Shown here: positions 6,954 to 14,312 of the stretch, piece by piece
Position numbering within the stretch: position 1 is the stretch's first letter
How the letters are laid out: each line of letters starts with the position of its first letter
Assembly: GCA_016290905.1 (NCBI GenBank)
Contig: JAEEVO010000023.1
Coordinates: 1 to 34,059 of the forward strand
Direction: 5' to 3'
DNA length: 34,059 nt
Source of the DNA: Lachnospiraceae bacterium
GTDB lineage: Bacteria; Bacillota; Clostridia; Lachnospirales; Lachnospiraceae
Notes under the pieces: generated by a model
What the model was told of the DNA's origin: nothing
The model's database searches: none
Seen by the model: only the letters and a program-made list of their open reading frames with translations
Program-made: the position numbers and the translations under genes

Positions 6954-9369
6954 AGAAAACAAAAAACCGGAGCTGCTGGCACCGGCAGGCTCCGTCGAAG
7001 CGCTTAAGGCATCTGTAAATGCAGGTGCCGATGCTGTTTATATGGGCGGAAAAATGTTTGGAGCCAGAGCCTATGCGGATAATCCAGATAACGAAGGGAT
7101 CCTCGAGGCTCTGGAGTTTTGTCATTTAAGGAACAAAAAATTATATCTTACGATAAATACGCTTCTTAAGGAGGAAGAGCTTTTCGAACGGCTGTATGAC
7201 TATATAGCGCCTCTGTACGAAGCGGGGCTTGACGCCGTCATAGTTCAGGATATCGGAGTCATGGACTTTATAGGGGAGCATTTTAAAGGCCTTGATATCC
7301 ATGTCAGTACCCAGTGCTCGCTGACCATGGCAGAGGGCGCAAAGACAATCAGGTCTCTTGTAAAAAATCCCGAAAGCATAACGAGGATCGTCCCCGCCAG
7401 GGAGCTGTCCTTAGAGGAGCTTAAAAGCTTTAAGAAGGAAACTGAGCTTGAAATGGAGGTCTTTATCCACGGTGCGCTCTGTTACTGCTACTCCGGACAG
7501 TGCCTGCTAAGCAGCCTTGCGGGAGGCAGGAGCGGGAACAGGGGCAGATGTGCCCAGCCCTGCAGGAGGATTTATACGACCGAGGTTGACGGAAAGGATA
7601 TAAGCGGGTATCTGCTTTCTCCCAAAGACATGTGCGGCATGGATCATATCCGCGAGCTGATAAGAATGGGGATCGACTCCTTTAAGATAGAGGGAAGGAT
7701 GAAATCACCGGAATACGCCGCAGGAGTTGTGGAGGCGTACAGACGGATAATAGATGACAGTGTGCCGGATTTCGCAAAGGAAAAGGAGACCGTCAGCGAG
7801 CTCTATAACAGGGGCGGCTTCAATTCCGGATATTTTATGCAGCATAACGGGAAGGATATGATGAGCACCGAACGCGCGGGGCATAACGGCGTTTTGGCAG
7901 GAAATGTATCAATTGCCCGCGGCAGGAAAGCTGTGATTACATTCTCAGCTGATGTGGAAAAGGGCGATGTGCTCGAAATAAGGGACGCCGCATATGAGTT
8001 TACCGCAGGTTCTCATTTTGATAAGGGTGAAAGTACCGAGGTCCTTACCATGAAGGACAGCCTTCCTCAGAAGGGCATGAAGGTATATAGGACTAAGAAC
8101 CCATCTCTGCTGGACAGTATTGACAAAAAGTATTTAAGCGAAAACATAAAGTGTCCCGTGGATATCAAGCTGGAATGTCTTACCGGCAGGGAATTGTCGC
8201 TGACAATGGGGACTTCCTTTAAGCCGGGGCTTAAAGAGACAAAGATTACTGTAACGGGAGCCGTGGTTGAGAAGGCAGTTAACGCCAAGGTATCGGAAGA
8301 GTCGCTTAAAGCTCAGGTTTCAAAGCTTGGAAATACGGATTTTTATGCAAACGAAGTCGAAATAAAAGCGGATGACGCGTTTGTATCCGTGGGAGAGCTT
8401 AACAGGCTGAGACGTGAGGCAGCGGGGCTTTTAAGAGAAGAGATGCTTAAAGCATATAAAAGAAAGCCGGCGGCAGCTAATTCTTATGATCTTAGCGGCG
8501 TCAAAACCGAAAAGCCTGAAGAAAAACCGTCCTTCTCGGCACATGCACATACCGTGGCACAGCTGAAGGCGATACTTGAGGCGGACAGGACAGGGATAAT
8601 AGCCGATATTTACATGGATATGGATGATACGGCAGATCGGGCTCTTGAAATGTGCGAAAACGCCGGAAAGAATCTGTATTTTGTGCTGCCGAGGATTGTC
8701 AGAAAGGAAAACCTTGCAAAAACCTTGGCCTTTTGCGAGAAATACAGGGATTGTGCCGGGTTTCTCGTGCAGGATTACGAAGCACTCGGCATTGTAAAGG
8801 AGATGGGCACAGTCTTTAGAACCGACAGCAGCCTTTACGTATTTAATACGCGAGCAAGGGGGCTTTTTAAAAGAACCCCTAAAAACGAAACCTTAAGAGA
8901 AACTGTTAAAAACGGACTTACCGGAGGTTATACCGTGCCTGTCGAGCTTAACAGGAAGGAAATCTCAGAGGTAGCGGATGAAGACGGTGAGATGATCGTC
9001 TACGGACTGCTTCCGGTCATGGTATCGGCTCAATGCATATACAGGACGGTTACCGGGGAATGCCGGCCTCACGGACTTATAAGGTTTAAGGACGGGAAAG
9101 GCTTTGAATTTACCGATGAAGCAGACTGCAGAAATTGTACAAATACTATCTACAATTCTATGGTCTTAAATCTGCTGCACAGGTTTGATGAGGTGTTAAA
9201 TACAGGATGCGGGAGATACCGCCTGCACTTTACACATGAGGATGAAAATGAGATAAGGCTTGTAATATACGGGCTTGAGACGGCTTTAAGCGGAAAAGTG
9301 CCGGTATTTCCCGAAGAAATCATGGGCATGGGACTTACAAACGGGCATTTTTCAAGAGGCGTGGAATAA
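6946..9369 (+). CDS. U32 family peptidase with DUF3656-type tail
   Basis: A member of peptidase family U32, whose studied members (RlhA, TrhP, UbiU/V) turned out to be Fe-S proteins for RNA or quinone hydroxylation. The N-terminal barrel starts ELLAPAGSVEALKASVNAG. The U32 signature lies at about residues 171-186 (EVFIHGALCYCYSGQC), followed by GRCAQPCRR, which together supply the cysteine cluster. A long C-terminal half (from about 390) matches the RlhA-like architecture with a DUF3656-type domain and ends with another Cys pair (ADCRNCTN). At 807 residues it is a long form. RNA hydroxylation is therefore more likely than proteolysis, but the substrate cannot be told from sequence. I start at ATG 6946, where the ELLAPAGS domain begins; the frame also runs upstream through zapA. 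Confidence 0.9.
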   Translation: MNKENKKPELLAPAGSVEALKASVNAGADAVYMGGKMFGARAYADNPDNEGILEALEFCHLRNKKLYLTINTLLKEEELFERLYDYIAPLYEAGLDAVIVQDIGVMDFIGEHFKGLDIHVSTQCSLTMAEGAKTIRSLVKNPESITRIVPARELSLEELKSFKKETELEMEVFIHGALCYCYSGQCLLSSLAGGRSGNRGRCAQPCRRIYTTEVDGKDISGYLLSPKDMCGMDHIRELIRMGIDSFKIEGRMKSPEYAAGVVEAYRRIIDDSVPDFAKEKETVSELYNRGGFNSGYFMQHNGKDMMSTERAGHNGVLAGNVSIARGRKAVITFSADVEKGDVLEIRDAAYEFTAGSHFDKGESTEVLTMKDSLPQKGMKVYRTKNPSLLDSIDKKYLSENIKCPVDIKLECLTGRELSLTMGTSFKPGLKETKITVTGAVVEKAVNAKVSEESLKAQVSKLGNTDFYANEVEIKADDAFVSVGELNRLRREAAGLLREEMLKAYKRKPAAANSYDLSGVKTEKPEEKPSFSAHAHTVAQLKAILEADRTGIIADIYMDMDDTADRALEMCENAGKNLYFVLPRIVRKENLAKTLAFCEKYRDCAGFLVQDYEALGIVKEMGTVFRTDSSLYVFNTRARGLFKRTPKNETLRETVKNGLTGGYTVPVELNRKEISEVADEDGEMIVYGLLPVMVSAQCIYRTVTGECRPHGLIRFKDGKGFEFTDEADCRNCTNTIYNSMVLNLLHRFDEVLNTGCGRYRLHFTHEDENEIRLVIYGLETALSGKVPVFPEEIMGMGLTNGHFSRGVE

Positions 9370-9381
9370 AAAAAATTAAGC

Positions 9382-9410
9382 TTGCACTTATCAAAAAAAT
9401 AGATTATAAT
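9382..9410 (+). promoter_or_regulatory. promoter of the Nudix gene
   Basis: TTGCAC at 9382-9387 and TATAAT at 9405-9410 with 17 bases between, just after the U32 gene. It starts a Nudix-GtrA transcript closed by the terminator at 10505. Confidence 0.72.
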
Positions 9411-9455
9411 AGAAAAAGTTTTTGATTAACACACCTAAAGTTGGAGGCATGGCAT

Positions 9456-9908
9456 ATGGTCGAGGCAGTCAGCTGTGGCGGTGTTGTTATTTTCAGAGGG
9501 AAGATTTTGTTGTTATATAAGAATTATAAGAACAAATATGAAGGATGGGTCCTTCCCAAAGGAACAGTAGAAGAGGGCGAAGAGCATAACGAGACAGCAT
9601 TGAGGGAAGTGAAGGAAGAAACAGGTGTTTCCGCTCAGATCATTAAGTATGTCGGAAAGAGCCAATATACCTTTAATACTCCGCAGAACATAGTCTCTAA
9701 GGACGTCCACTGGTTCCTTATGATGTCTGATAGCTATTACAGCAAGCCACAGAGAGAAGAGTATTTTTGTGATTCCGGTTATTATAAGTACCACGAGGCG
9801 TATCATTTACTGAAATTCGCCAATGAGAAGCAGATACTTGAACAGGCTTATAACGAGTACATGGAACTGAAGAGAAGCAATCTTTGGGGAAACAAGAAAT
9901 ATTATTAA
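9456..9908 (+). CDS. Nudix hydrolase
   Basis: A 150-residue hydrolase of nucleoside-diphosphate-linked compounds. The full 23-residue Nudix box runs from Gly36 to Val58 and fits G-x5-E-x7-REVxEETGV, with the metal-binding glutamates Glu51, Glu54 and Glu55. The stretch GWVLPKG just before it is usual for MutT/Ap4A-type members. Substrate is not predictable. I start at ATG 9456, which has TTGGAGG at 9441-9447; an in-frame TTG at 9441 is part of that ribosome site. GtrA-like protein follows after 16 bases. Confidence 0.92.
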   Translation: MVEAVSCGGVVIFRGKILLLYKNYKNKYEGWVLPKGTVEEGEEHNETALREVKEETGVSAQIIKYVGKSQYTFNTPQNIVSKDVHWFLMMSDSYYSKPQREEYFCDSGYYKYHEAYHLLKFANEKQILEQAYNEYMELKRSNLWGNKKYY

Positions 9909-9924
9909 CGACGGGTCAAAGAGG

Positions 9925-10494
9925 ATGGCAGAAGAGGAAGTAAAAGAACAATCGGAGAGCATAGCGGAAGAGGCTCCGAAAAAAAGCTTTAAGGAAAAGC
10001 TTTTCAACAGAGAGGTCATTACCTACATCATCGCGGGCGTACTGACCACGGTTGTAAATCTCATAGCAAAATTCATTTTCCTTAACCTGATGCATATCGA
10101 AGAGAATGTTACGACGGCTCTTGCGTGGGTTGTAGCAGTTGCGTTTGCGTATGTGATAAACAATTACTGGGTATTCCTTAAGGGCAACGAAGGCTTAAAA
10201 GCAGAGACGGTCAAGATCCTGAAGTTCACCTTCGGAAGAATAATAACCTATTTCTTTGAGGCAATCCCGACTTGGCTCCTGATTACCGAAAAATACATAG
10301 ACAATATACTGGGGATTTTCCCCTCGCTTCTGGACAGCATCAACGCTTCGACAAAGGCAGATTTTATTAAATATTGGATCGTTCAGCTGCCACTTCAATT
10401 CCTTGTAATAGTTCTTAACTATTTTTTCAGCAAATTGTTCGTATTTGTTACAAAAAAAGATAGAAAATGTTCCAAAACCGGAAAAGAAGACTAA
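9925..10494 (+). CDS. GtrA-like family membrane protein
   Basis: A 189-residue protein with a charged N-terminal tail (about 1-30) followed by about four membrane segments, beginning VITYIIAGVLTTVVNLIAKF. The pair 'AYVINNYWVF' is typical of the GtrA family (PF04138), whose members are thought to move lipid-linked sugars across the membrane or serve wall polysaccharide modification. A basic tail (TKKDRKCSKTGKED) ends it. No glycosyltransferase gene is next to it here, so its partner is unknown. Its place behind a Nudix hydrolase gives no firm hint. Confidence 0.85.
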   Translation: MAEEEVKEQSESIAEEAPKKSFKEKLFNREVITYIIAGVLTTVVNLIAKFIFLNLMHIEENVTTALAWVVAVAFAYVINNYWVFLKGNEGLKAETVKILKFTFGRIITYFFEAIPTWLLITEKYIDNILGIFPSLLDSINASTKADFIKYWIVQLPLQFLVIVLNYFFSKLFVFVTKKDRKCSKTGKED

Positions 10495-10504
10495 AAAACA
10501 CATG

Positions 10505-10531
10505 AAAAAGCAGGGTTTACCTGCTTTTTTT
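10505..10531 (+). terminator. intrinsic terminator after GtrA-like gene
   Basis: A 10-base stem (AAAAAGCAGG with CCTGCTTTTT), a 5-base loop GTTTA and a run of T, 10 bases after the stop codon. Strong and standard. Confidence 0.92.
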
Positions 10532-10533
10532 GC

Positions 10534-10572
10534 TTGTATTCACAAGTCGGTTATGGTATAATATAACCGACT
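10534..10572 (+). promoter_or_regulatory. promoter with palindrome around the -10
   Basis: TTGTAT at 10534-10539 and TATAAT at 10557-10562 are 17 bases apart. A perfect 10-base inverted repeat (AGTCGGTTAT 10545-10554; ATAACCGACT 10563-10572) brackets the -10, which sits exactly in the 8-base centre. This is a typical place for a repressor dimer. The regulator is unknown. Confidence 0.65.
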
Positions 10573-10627
10573 ATATCTTTAAGATATTAAACCACAAATC
10601 TCCGGTTTTTTACCGGCAGGAGTGCAG

Positions 10628-11836
10628 ATGGATAACAGCGTAACATTGAAAAAGGGCGAAGGCAGGTCCTTAAAAAGAGGCGGCCTTTGGATATATGACA
10701 ACGAAATAAAAGAGGAAAACGTAAGCGGAGAAAACGGGTGTATAGTTGATGTGCTTGATTTTGACGGTTTTTTTCTCGGCTGCGGGTTCATAAACACCAA
10801 TTCGAAGATCCGCGTGAGGATGCTGACACGGAGAACGCATATCGGTACCGACATAACTCTTGAAGAACTTATAAAGGAGCGGGTCACTGAAGCTTGGGAG
10901 TACAGGAAGGCGATAGCCGATACCTCAAGCTGCAGGCTCATATTCGGCGAGGCGGATTTTCTTCCGGGTATCGTTGTTGACAAATTCGAGGATGTGCTTG
11001 TTGTCGAGTCTCTTGCGTTAGGCATAGACAGGCTTAAAGGCCTGATACTGGAGAACGTAAAGGAAGTACTTGCAAAAGACAATATAAAAATACGTGGGAT
11101 TTTTGAGAGAAGCGACGCAAAGGTCCGTGAGGAAGAGGGTCTGAAACGTATCAAGGGCTTTATCGGCGACGAATTTGATACCAAGATCCTTATAAATGAG
11201 AACGGCGTGAAGTACTATGTCGATATCATGGACGGGCAGAAGACGGGATTCTTTCTCGATCAGAAGTATAACAGGCTTCAGGTTTCAAAGCTCTGCCGCG
11301 CAAAAAGGGTGCTTGACTGCTTTACCTATACGGGTTCGTTCGCACTGAACGCGGCGGCAGGAGGCGCAAGCGAGGTAACGGGCGTTGATATTTCTGAACT
11401 TGGCTGTAAGCAGGCAACGGAGAATGCCGAGCTGAACGGTTTTTCCGACAGGGTACGTTTCGTATGCGAGGATGTTTTTGAATATCTTCCGAAACTTTAT
11501 GAAAAAAACGAGAGATTCGATGTTATAATACTGGATCCTCCCGCATTTACAAAGTCGAGGGATTCCGTTAAAAATGCTGTAAAGGGTTATAAAGAGATAA
11601 ATTTACGAGCCATGAAGCTGTTAAAGAACGGCGGCTTTCTGGCAACCTGCTCGTGCTCGCATTTCATGACGCCGGAGCTTTTTTATGAAGCCATAAGGTC
11701 GGCAGCGAAGGACGCGCACAAGAGGATACGTCAGGCAGAATACAGGACACAGGCGGCCGATCATCCCGTACTGTGGGATTCCGACAGCTCTCTGTATCTG
11801 AAGTTCTATATTCTGCAGGTATGTGACGAAAAATAA
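10628..11836 (+). CDS. class I rRNA large-subunit methyltransferase, RlmI type
   Basis: A SAM-dependent methyltransferase close to RlmI, which makes 5-methylcytosine 1962 in 23S rRNA. The N-terminal PUA-like domain (about 1-80, beginning KKGEGRSLKRGGLWIYDNEI) binds RNA. A middle domain follows, then the Rossmann fold with SAM motif 'DCFTYTGSFALNAA' near residue 228 and the catalytic-side motif DPPAFTKS near 303; a late CSCSH stretch holds further conserved cysteines. Length 402 fits the family. ATG 10628 is chosen because AGGAG (10618-10622) stands 5 bases upstream; a GTG at 10622 overlaps it. Its own promoter carries a palindrome. The exact base modified is inferred from family only. Confidence 0.9.
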   Translation: MDNSVTLKKGEGRSLKRGGLWIYDNEIKEENVSGENGCIVDVLDFDGFFLGCGFINTNSKIRVRMLTRRTHIGTDITLEELIKERVTEAWEYRKAIADTSSCRLIFGEADFLPGIVVDKFEDVLVVESLALGIDRLKGLILENVKEVLAKDNIKIRGIFERSDAKVREEEGLKRIKGFIGDEFDTKILINENGVKYYVDIMDGQKTGFFLDQKYNRLQVSKLCRAKRVLDCFTYTGSFALNAAAGGASEVTGVDISELGCKQATENAELNGFSDRVRFVCEDVFEYLPKLYEKNERFDVIILDPPAFTKSRDSVKNAVKGYKEINLRAMKLLKNGGFLATCSCSHFMTPELFYEAIRSAAKDAHKRIRQAEYRTQAADHPVLWDSDSSLYLKFYILQVCDEK

Positions 11837-11866
11837 CTTTGGTGGTTGTTCCCGGGGGAAGAATAA

Positions 11867-13534
11867 ATGTTAATTGGAGAAAACAAAACCGGAAAGAAAA
11901 CGGTCGGGATGATAATATGTCTTGTTTTATGCCTGGTCTGTTCCGTTTTCAGCAAATATGTCGAATCACATCCGGAGCTTCAGTTCGGATACGGTTCCAT
12001 GATACTTCCGTCCACAAGCTTTCTTGGCGTGATACAGGCTGTTAAGAGCCTCTTGTGCATACTTATGATCTGCTTTGATTATAAGAGAGGAAGGGTTATC
12101 ACATTCGTATACCTTACAGCCTCCATGGTCTCCATGATCGTAGGTCTGATAAGGCTGGGCAACTTTACTTCGCTTCCCGGTCTTTACAACACCGTGATCA
12201 CGGCAATCTCGGTCCTTATAATCTCAAGACAGCTGGAAAAAAGTGACAAAAGAGCCGTTACCGACTATCTCACCGGATTAAGGAACAGGAGAGGACTTTC
12301 TTCGCTCCTTGAGCTTAAGATAAGAGAGAAAAAGCCATTCCATGTAGTTTACTTTGAGATCAACAATTTCAGGACCATAAATGACAATCTCGGACATAAA
12401 TACGGGGATGTCGCCTTAAAGTCGGTAGCCAATCATCTGATGGAACTGGAGGATGAAAATTCTGTATTTGTCAGCCGTGTCGGCGGCACCGAGTTTGCTG
12501 CAGTGGTTTTCGGGAACATAGAACCGAAGAACTTTGCTGAAGGTGTCATGGAGAAGATCGGAAACAGCATTACCAATGCGGATGAAGGCTTTGAGATAAG
12601 CATAGCCCTTTCGATATACGCCGGGATTTCTTCTTTCCCCGGAAATGCGGACAATGTTGACGATCTGCTGAAATATGCCGATATAGCCGTTTACAACGCA
12701 AGACACGGGAAGAACAGGAAGGTTGAGTTCTTCGATGAGACCATGAGAGACAGATTCACCAGGCAGATAGAGCTTGAAAAGATTGTAAAGGAGAGCCTTA
12801 ACAAGGATTATTTCTATCTCGTATACCAGCCTCAGTATGAAATGCAGGAAAAGAGGCTTAGGGGATTTGAGACGCTGATCCGTTTGAAACAGCCGGACGG
12901 CGAGATAATAAGCCCCGGAGAGTTCATACCGGTCGTTGAGAAATCGGATCTCATCATGAAGATAGACAGCTATGTCATGAAGCGCGCCATGCGTGAAGCA
13001 AAGAAGATGATCGAGGCATACGGTAATGATATCGTGATATCGATAAATGTATCGGCCAAGAACATTTCTTCACCGGGTTTCGTGCCGGAAGTAAAGCAGG
13101 CGCTTGAAATGACCAAGTTCCCGCCCGAGTGTCTTGAAATCGAGATAACCGAGTATTCCTTCGCAGAAGAGAAAGAGGTTACGATACAGAACGTAAATGA
13201 GCTCAGGACCATGGGCATACAGATAGCGCTTGACGACTTCGGAACAGGCTATACATCGCTTTCACAGGTAATGCATCTTCCGATCAGCCTTCTGAAGATC
13301 GATAAGAGCCTGATAGATGATATCGAAAATAATCAGGTTAACCGTGATTTTGTCGACGCCATCATCTACATGGGACATCTGATGAACTGCGAGGTAATCT
13401 CTGAGGGCGTTGAGTCTCAGGAACAGCTTGAGCTCTTAAAACAGCATGAATGCGACTTCGTGCAGGGTTATGTATGGGGTAAGCCCATGGAATATGATAA
13501 CGCAATGGAATTATGTAAAAAGGAAGCATCATAA
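11867..13534 (+). CDS. membrane GGDEF-EAL protein, probable c-di-GMP phosphodiesterase
   Basis: An inner-membrane second-messenger enzyme. About four hydrophobic segments fill residues 12-120, followed directly by GGDEF (about 135-285) and EAL (about 295-550) domains. The GGDEF motif reads RVGGTEF (204-210), with Thr208 in place of the catalytic acidic residue, so cyclase activity is unlikely. The EAL motif reads ETL (335-337), but the other phosphodiesterase residues are present: Asn in INVSAKN, Glu in EIEITEY, Asp-Asp in ALDDFGTGY, Lys in LLKIDKS, Glu in SEGVES, Gln in VQGY. Hydrolysis of cyclic di-GMP, perhaps with GTP as a modulator at GGDEF, is the likely activity. It follows the methyltransferase gene by 30 bases without a terminator. 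Confidence 0.93.
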   Translation: MLIGENKTGKKTVGMIICLVLCLVCSVFSKYVESHPELQFGYGSMILPSTSFLGVIQAVKSLLCILMICFDYKRGRVITFVYLTASMVSMIVGLIRLGNFTSLPGLYNTVITAISVLIISRQLEKSDKRAVTDYLTGLRNRRGLSSLLELKIREKKPFHVVYFEINNFRTINDNLGHKYGDVALKSVANHLMELEDENSVFVSRVGGTEFAAVVFGNIEPKNFAEGVMEKIGNSITNADEGFEISIALSIYAGISSFPGNADNVDDLLKYADIAVYNARHGKNRKVEFFDETMRDRFTRQIELEKIVKESLNKDYFYLVYQPQYEMQEKRLRGFETLIRLKQPDGEIISPGEFIPVVEKSDLIMKIDSYVMKRAMREAKKMIEAYGNDIVISINVSAKNISSPGFVPEVKQALEMTKFPPECLEIEITEYSFAEEKEVTIQNVNELRTMGIQIALDDFGTGYTSLSQVMHLPISLLKIDKSLIDDIENNQVNRDFVDAIIYMGHLMNCEVISEGVESQEQLELLKQHECDFVQGYVWGKPMEYDNAMELCKKEAS

Positions 13535-13562
13535 AAGTTTTTGAAGCGGTTTAGGAGGGGTT

Positions 13563-13760
13563 ATGGATAAAGAATATCAACCTGTGCTGCCGTTTGACTG
13601 CACTTTAAATGATAATTTCGTGGTTTATGACAATGTAAAATATGAATGCAGGATTGACAGGTATCAGTCAGAATCGCCCGTAACCATGCATCACTCGAAC
13701 ATGGTCAAGTACTATAACTGCAATTTTGAGGAAAAACCGATGCAGCTGGGCGGAGACTGA
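13563..13760 (+). CDS. small protein of unknown function (65 aa)
   Basis: Not recognised. The ATG follows a strong TTAGGAGGGG ribosome site, 28 bases behind the GGDEF-EAL gene, and the frame closes before a terminator-like hairpin, so it is probably the last gene of that operon. The peptide is soluble-looking, with three cysteines (residues 13, 29 and 58), many Tyr/Asn and an even mix of charges. No signal peptide, membrane segment or known motif is seen. Confidence 0.7.
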   Translation: MDKEYQPVLPFDCTLNDNFVVYDNVKYECRIDRYQSESPVTMHHSNMVKYYNCNFEEKPMQLGGD

Positions 13761-13790
13761 ATGTTAAAAATCTGTTTATAAAACATTAAT

Positions 13791-13822
13791 AAAAGGTGAA
13801 TAAAAAAATATTTGCCTTTTTT
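13791..13822 (+). terminator. AT-rich terminator overlapping the next promoter
   Basis: A 12-pair stem (13791-13802 with 13809-13820; two G-T pairs) with a 6-base A loop, followed by T residues. It would end transcripts from the methyltransferase/GGDEF-EAL unit. Its right arm contains the -35 of the asp23 promoter (13812-13817). Confidence 0.6.
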
Positions 13823-13840
13823 GTAATGTTATAGTATAAT
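13812..13840 (+). promoter_or_regulatory. asp23-fakA promoter
   Basis: TTGCCT at 13812-13817, a 17-base spacer and TATAAT at 13835-13840. Transcription would start near 13847, leaving a leader of about 90 bases before asp23. Confidence 0.7.
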
Positions 13841-13872
13841 ATCGCAGAATGTGTGTAAAGGGTGATATTTTT

Positions 13873-13920
13873 ATGTTGTCCTCCGGATCCTCAAAAAAGG
13901 GTTATCATAAGGCGGGATGA
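13873..13920 (+). CDS. possible 15-aa leader peptide
   Basis: ATG at 13873 is preceded by AAAGGGTGAT (13857-13866), a better ribosome site than many real genes here have, and the frame ends at TGA 13918. The peptide is MLSSGSSKKGYHKAG. It matches nothing I know; it may be a leader peptide or chance. Confidence 0.25.
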   Translation: MLSSGSSKKGYHKAG

Positions 13921-13938
13921 CAGGAAAGGAAGAAGATT

Positions 13939-14295
13939 ATGGAAGCAGGATATGATACAGGCCTGGGAGAAGTTGTTATTTCCACCGATGTTATAGAAAA
14001 ATGCGCCGGTGCTTCGGCAGTGGAGTGTTTCGGTGTAGTGGGCATGGCATCAAAGAACATGCGTGACGGTCTGGCCAAGCTTTTAAAGAAGGAAAATTTA
14101 AGCAACGGCGTTTCTGCCAAAGTTGAAGGCAACAAGATCAAGATTGACATCCACATTATTGTTTCTTACGGTGTGAACATTCCTTCTGTATGTGACAACC
14201 TGTTGGAGAACGTAAAGTATAAGGTAGAAGAGTTTACAGGCGTAAAGGTTGATAAGATCAACATATTTGTTGAGGGCGTAAGAGTAATCGATTGA
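13939..14295 (+). CDS. Asp23/Gls24 family envelope stress protein
   Basis: A 118-residue Asp23/Gls24 (YloU-like) protein. The whole length is the family domain: 'LGEVVISTDVIEKCAGASAV', the VVGMAS turn, and the 'DIHIIVSYGVNIPSVCDNLL' strand-helix unit. Family members are abundant cytoplasmic proteins, in staphylococci held at the membrane and linked with cell-wall stress; the biochemical role is not settled. AGGAAAGGA (13922-13930) is the ribosome site. fakA follows after 17 bases, the conserved yloU-yloV pairing of Firmicutes, so the two are surely co-transcribed. Confidence 0.93.
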   Translation: MEAGYDTGLGEVVISTDVIEKCAGASAVECFGVVGMASKNMRDGLAKLLKKENLSNGVSAKVEGNKIKIDIHIIVSYGVNIPSVCDNLLENVKYKVEEFTGVKVDKINIFVEGVRVID

Positions 14296-14312
14296 TTTGG
14301 AGGAACTGTAAC

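Noticed and set aside
10579-11184. 201-codon minus-strand ORF
   Set aside because: Antisense to the methyltransferase gene, Ser/Ile-rich shadow of its codon pattern.
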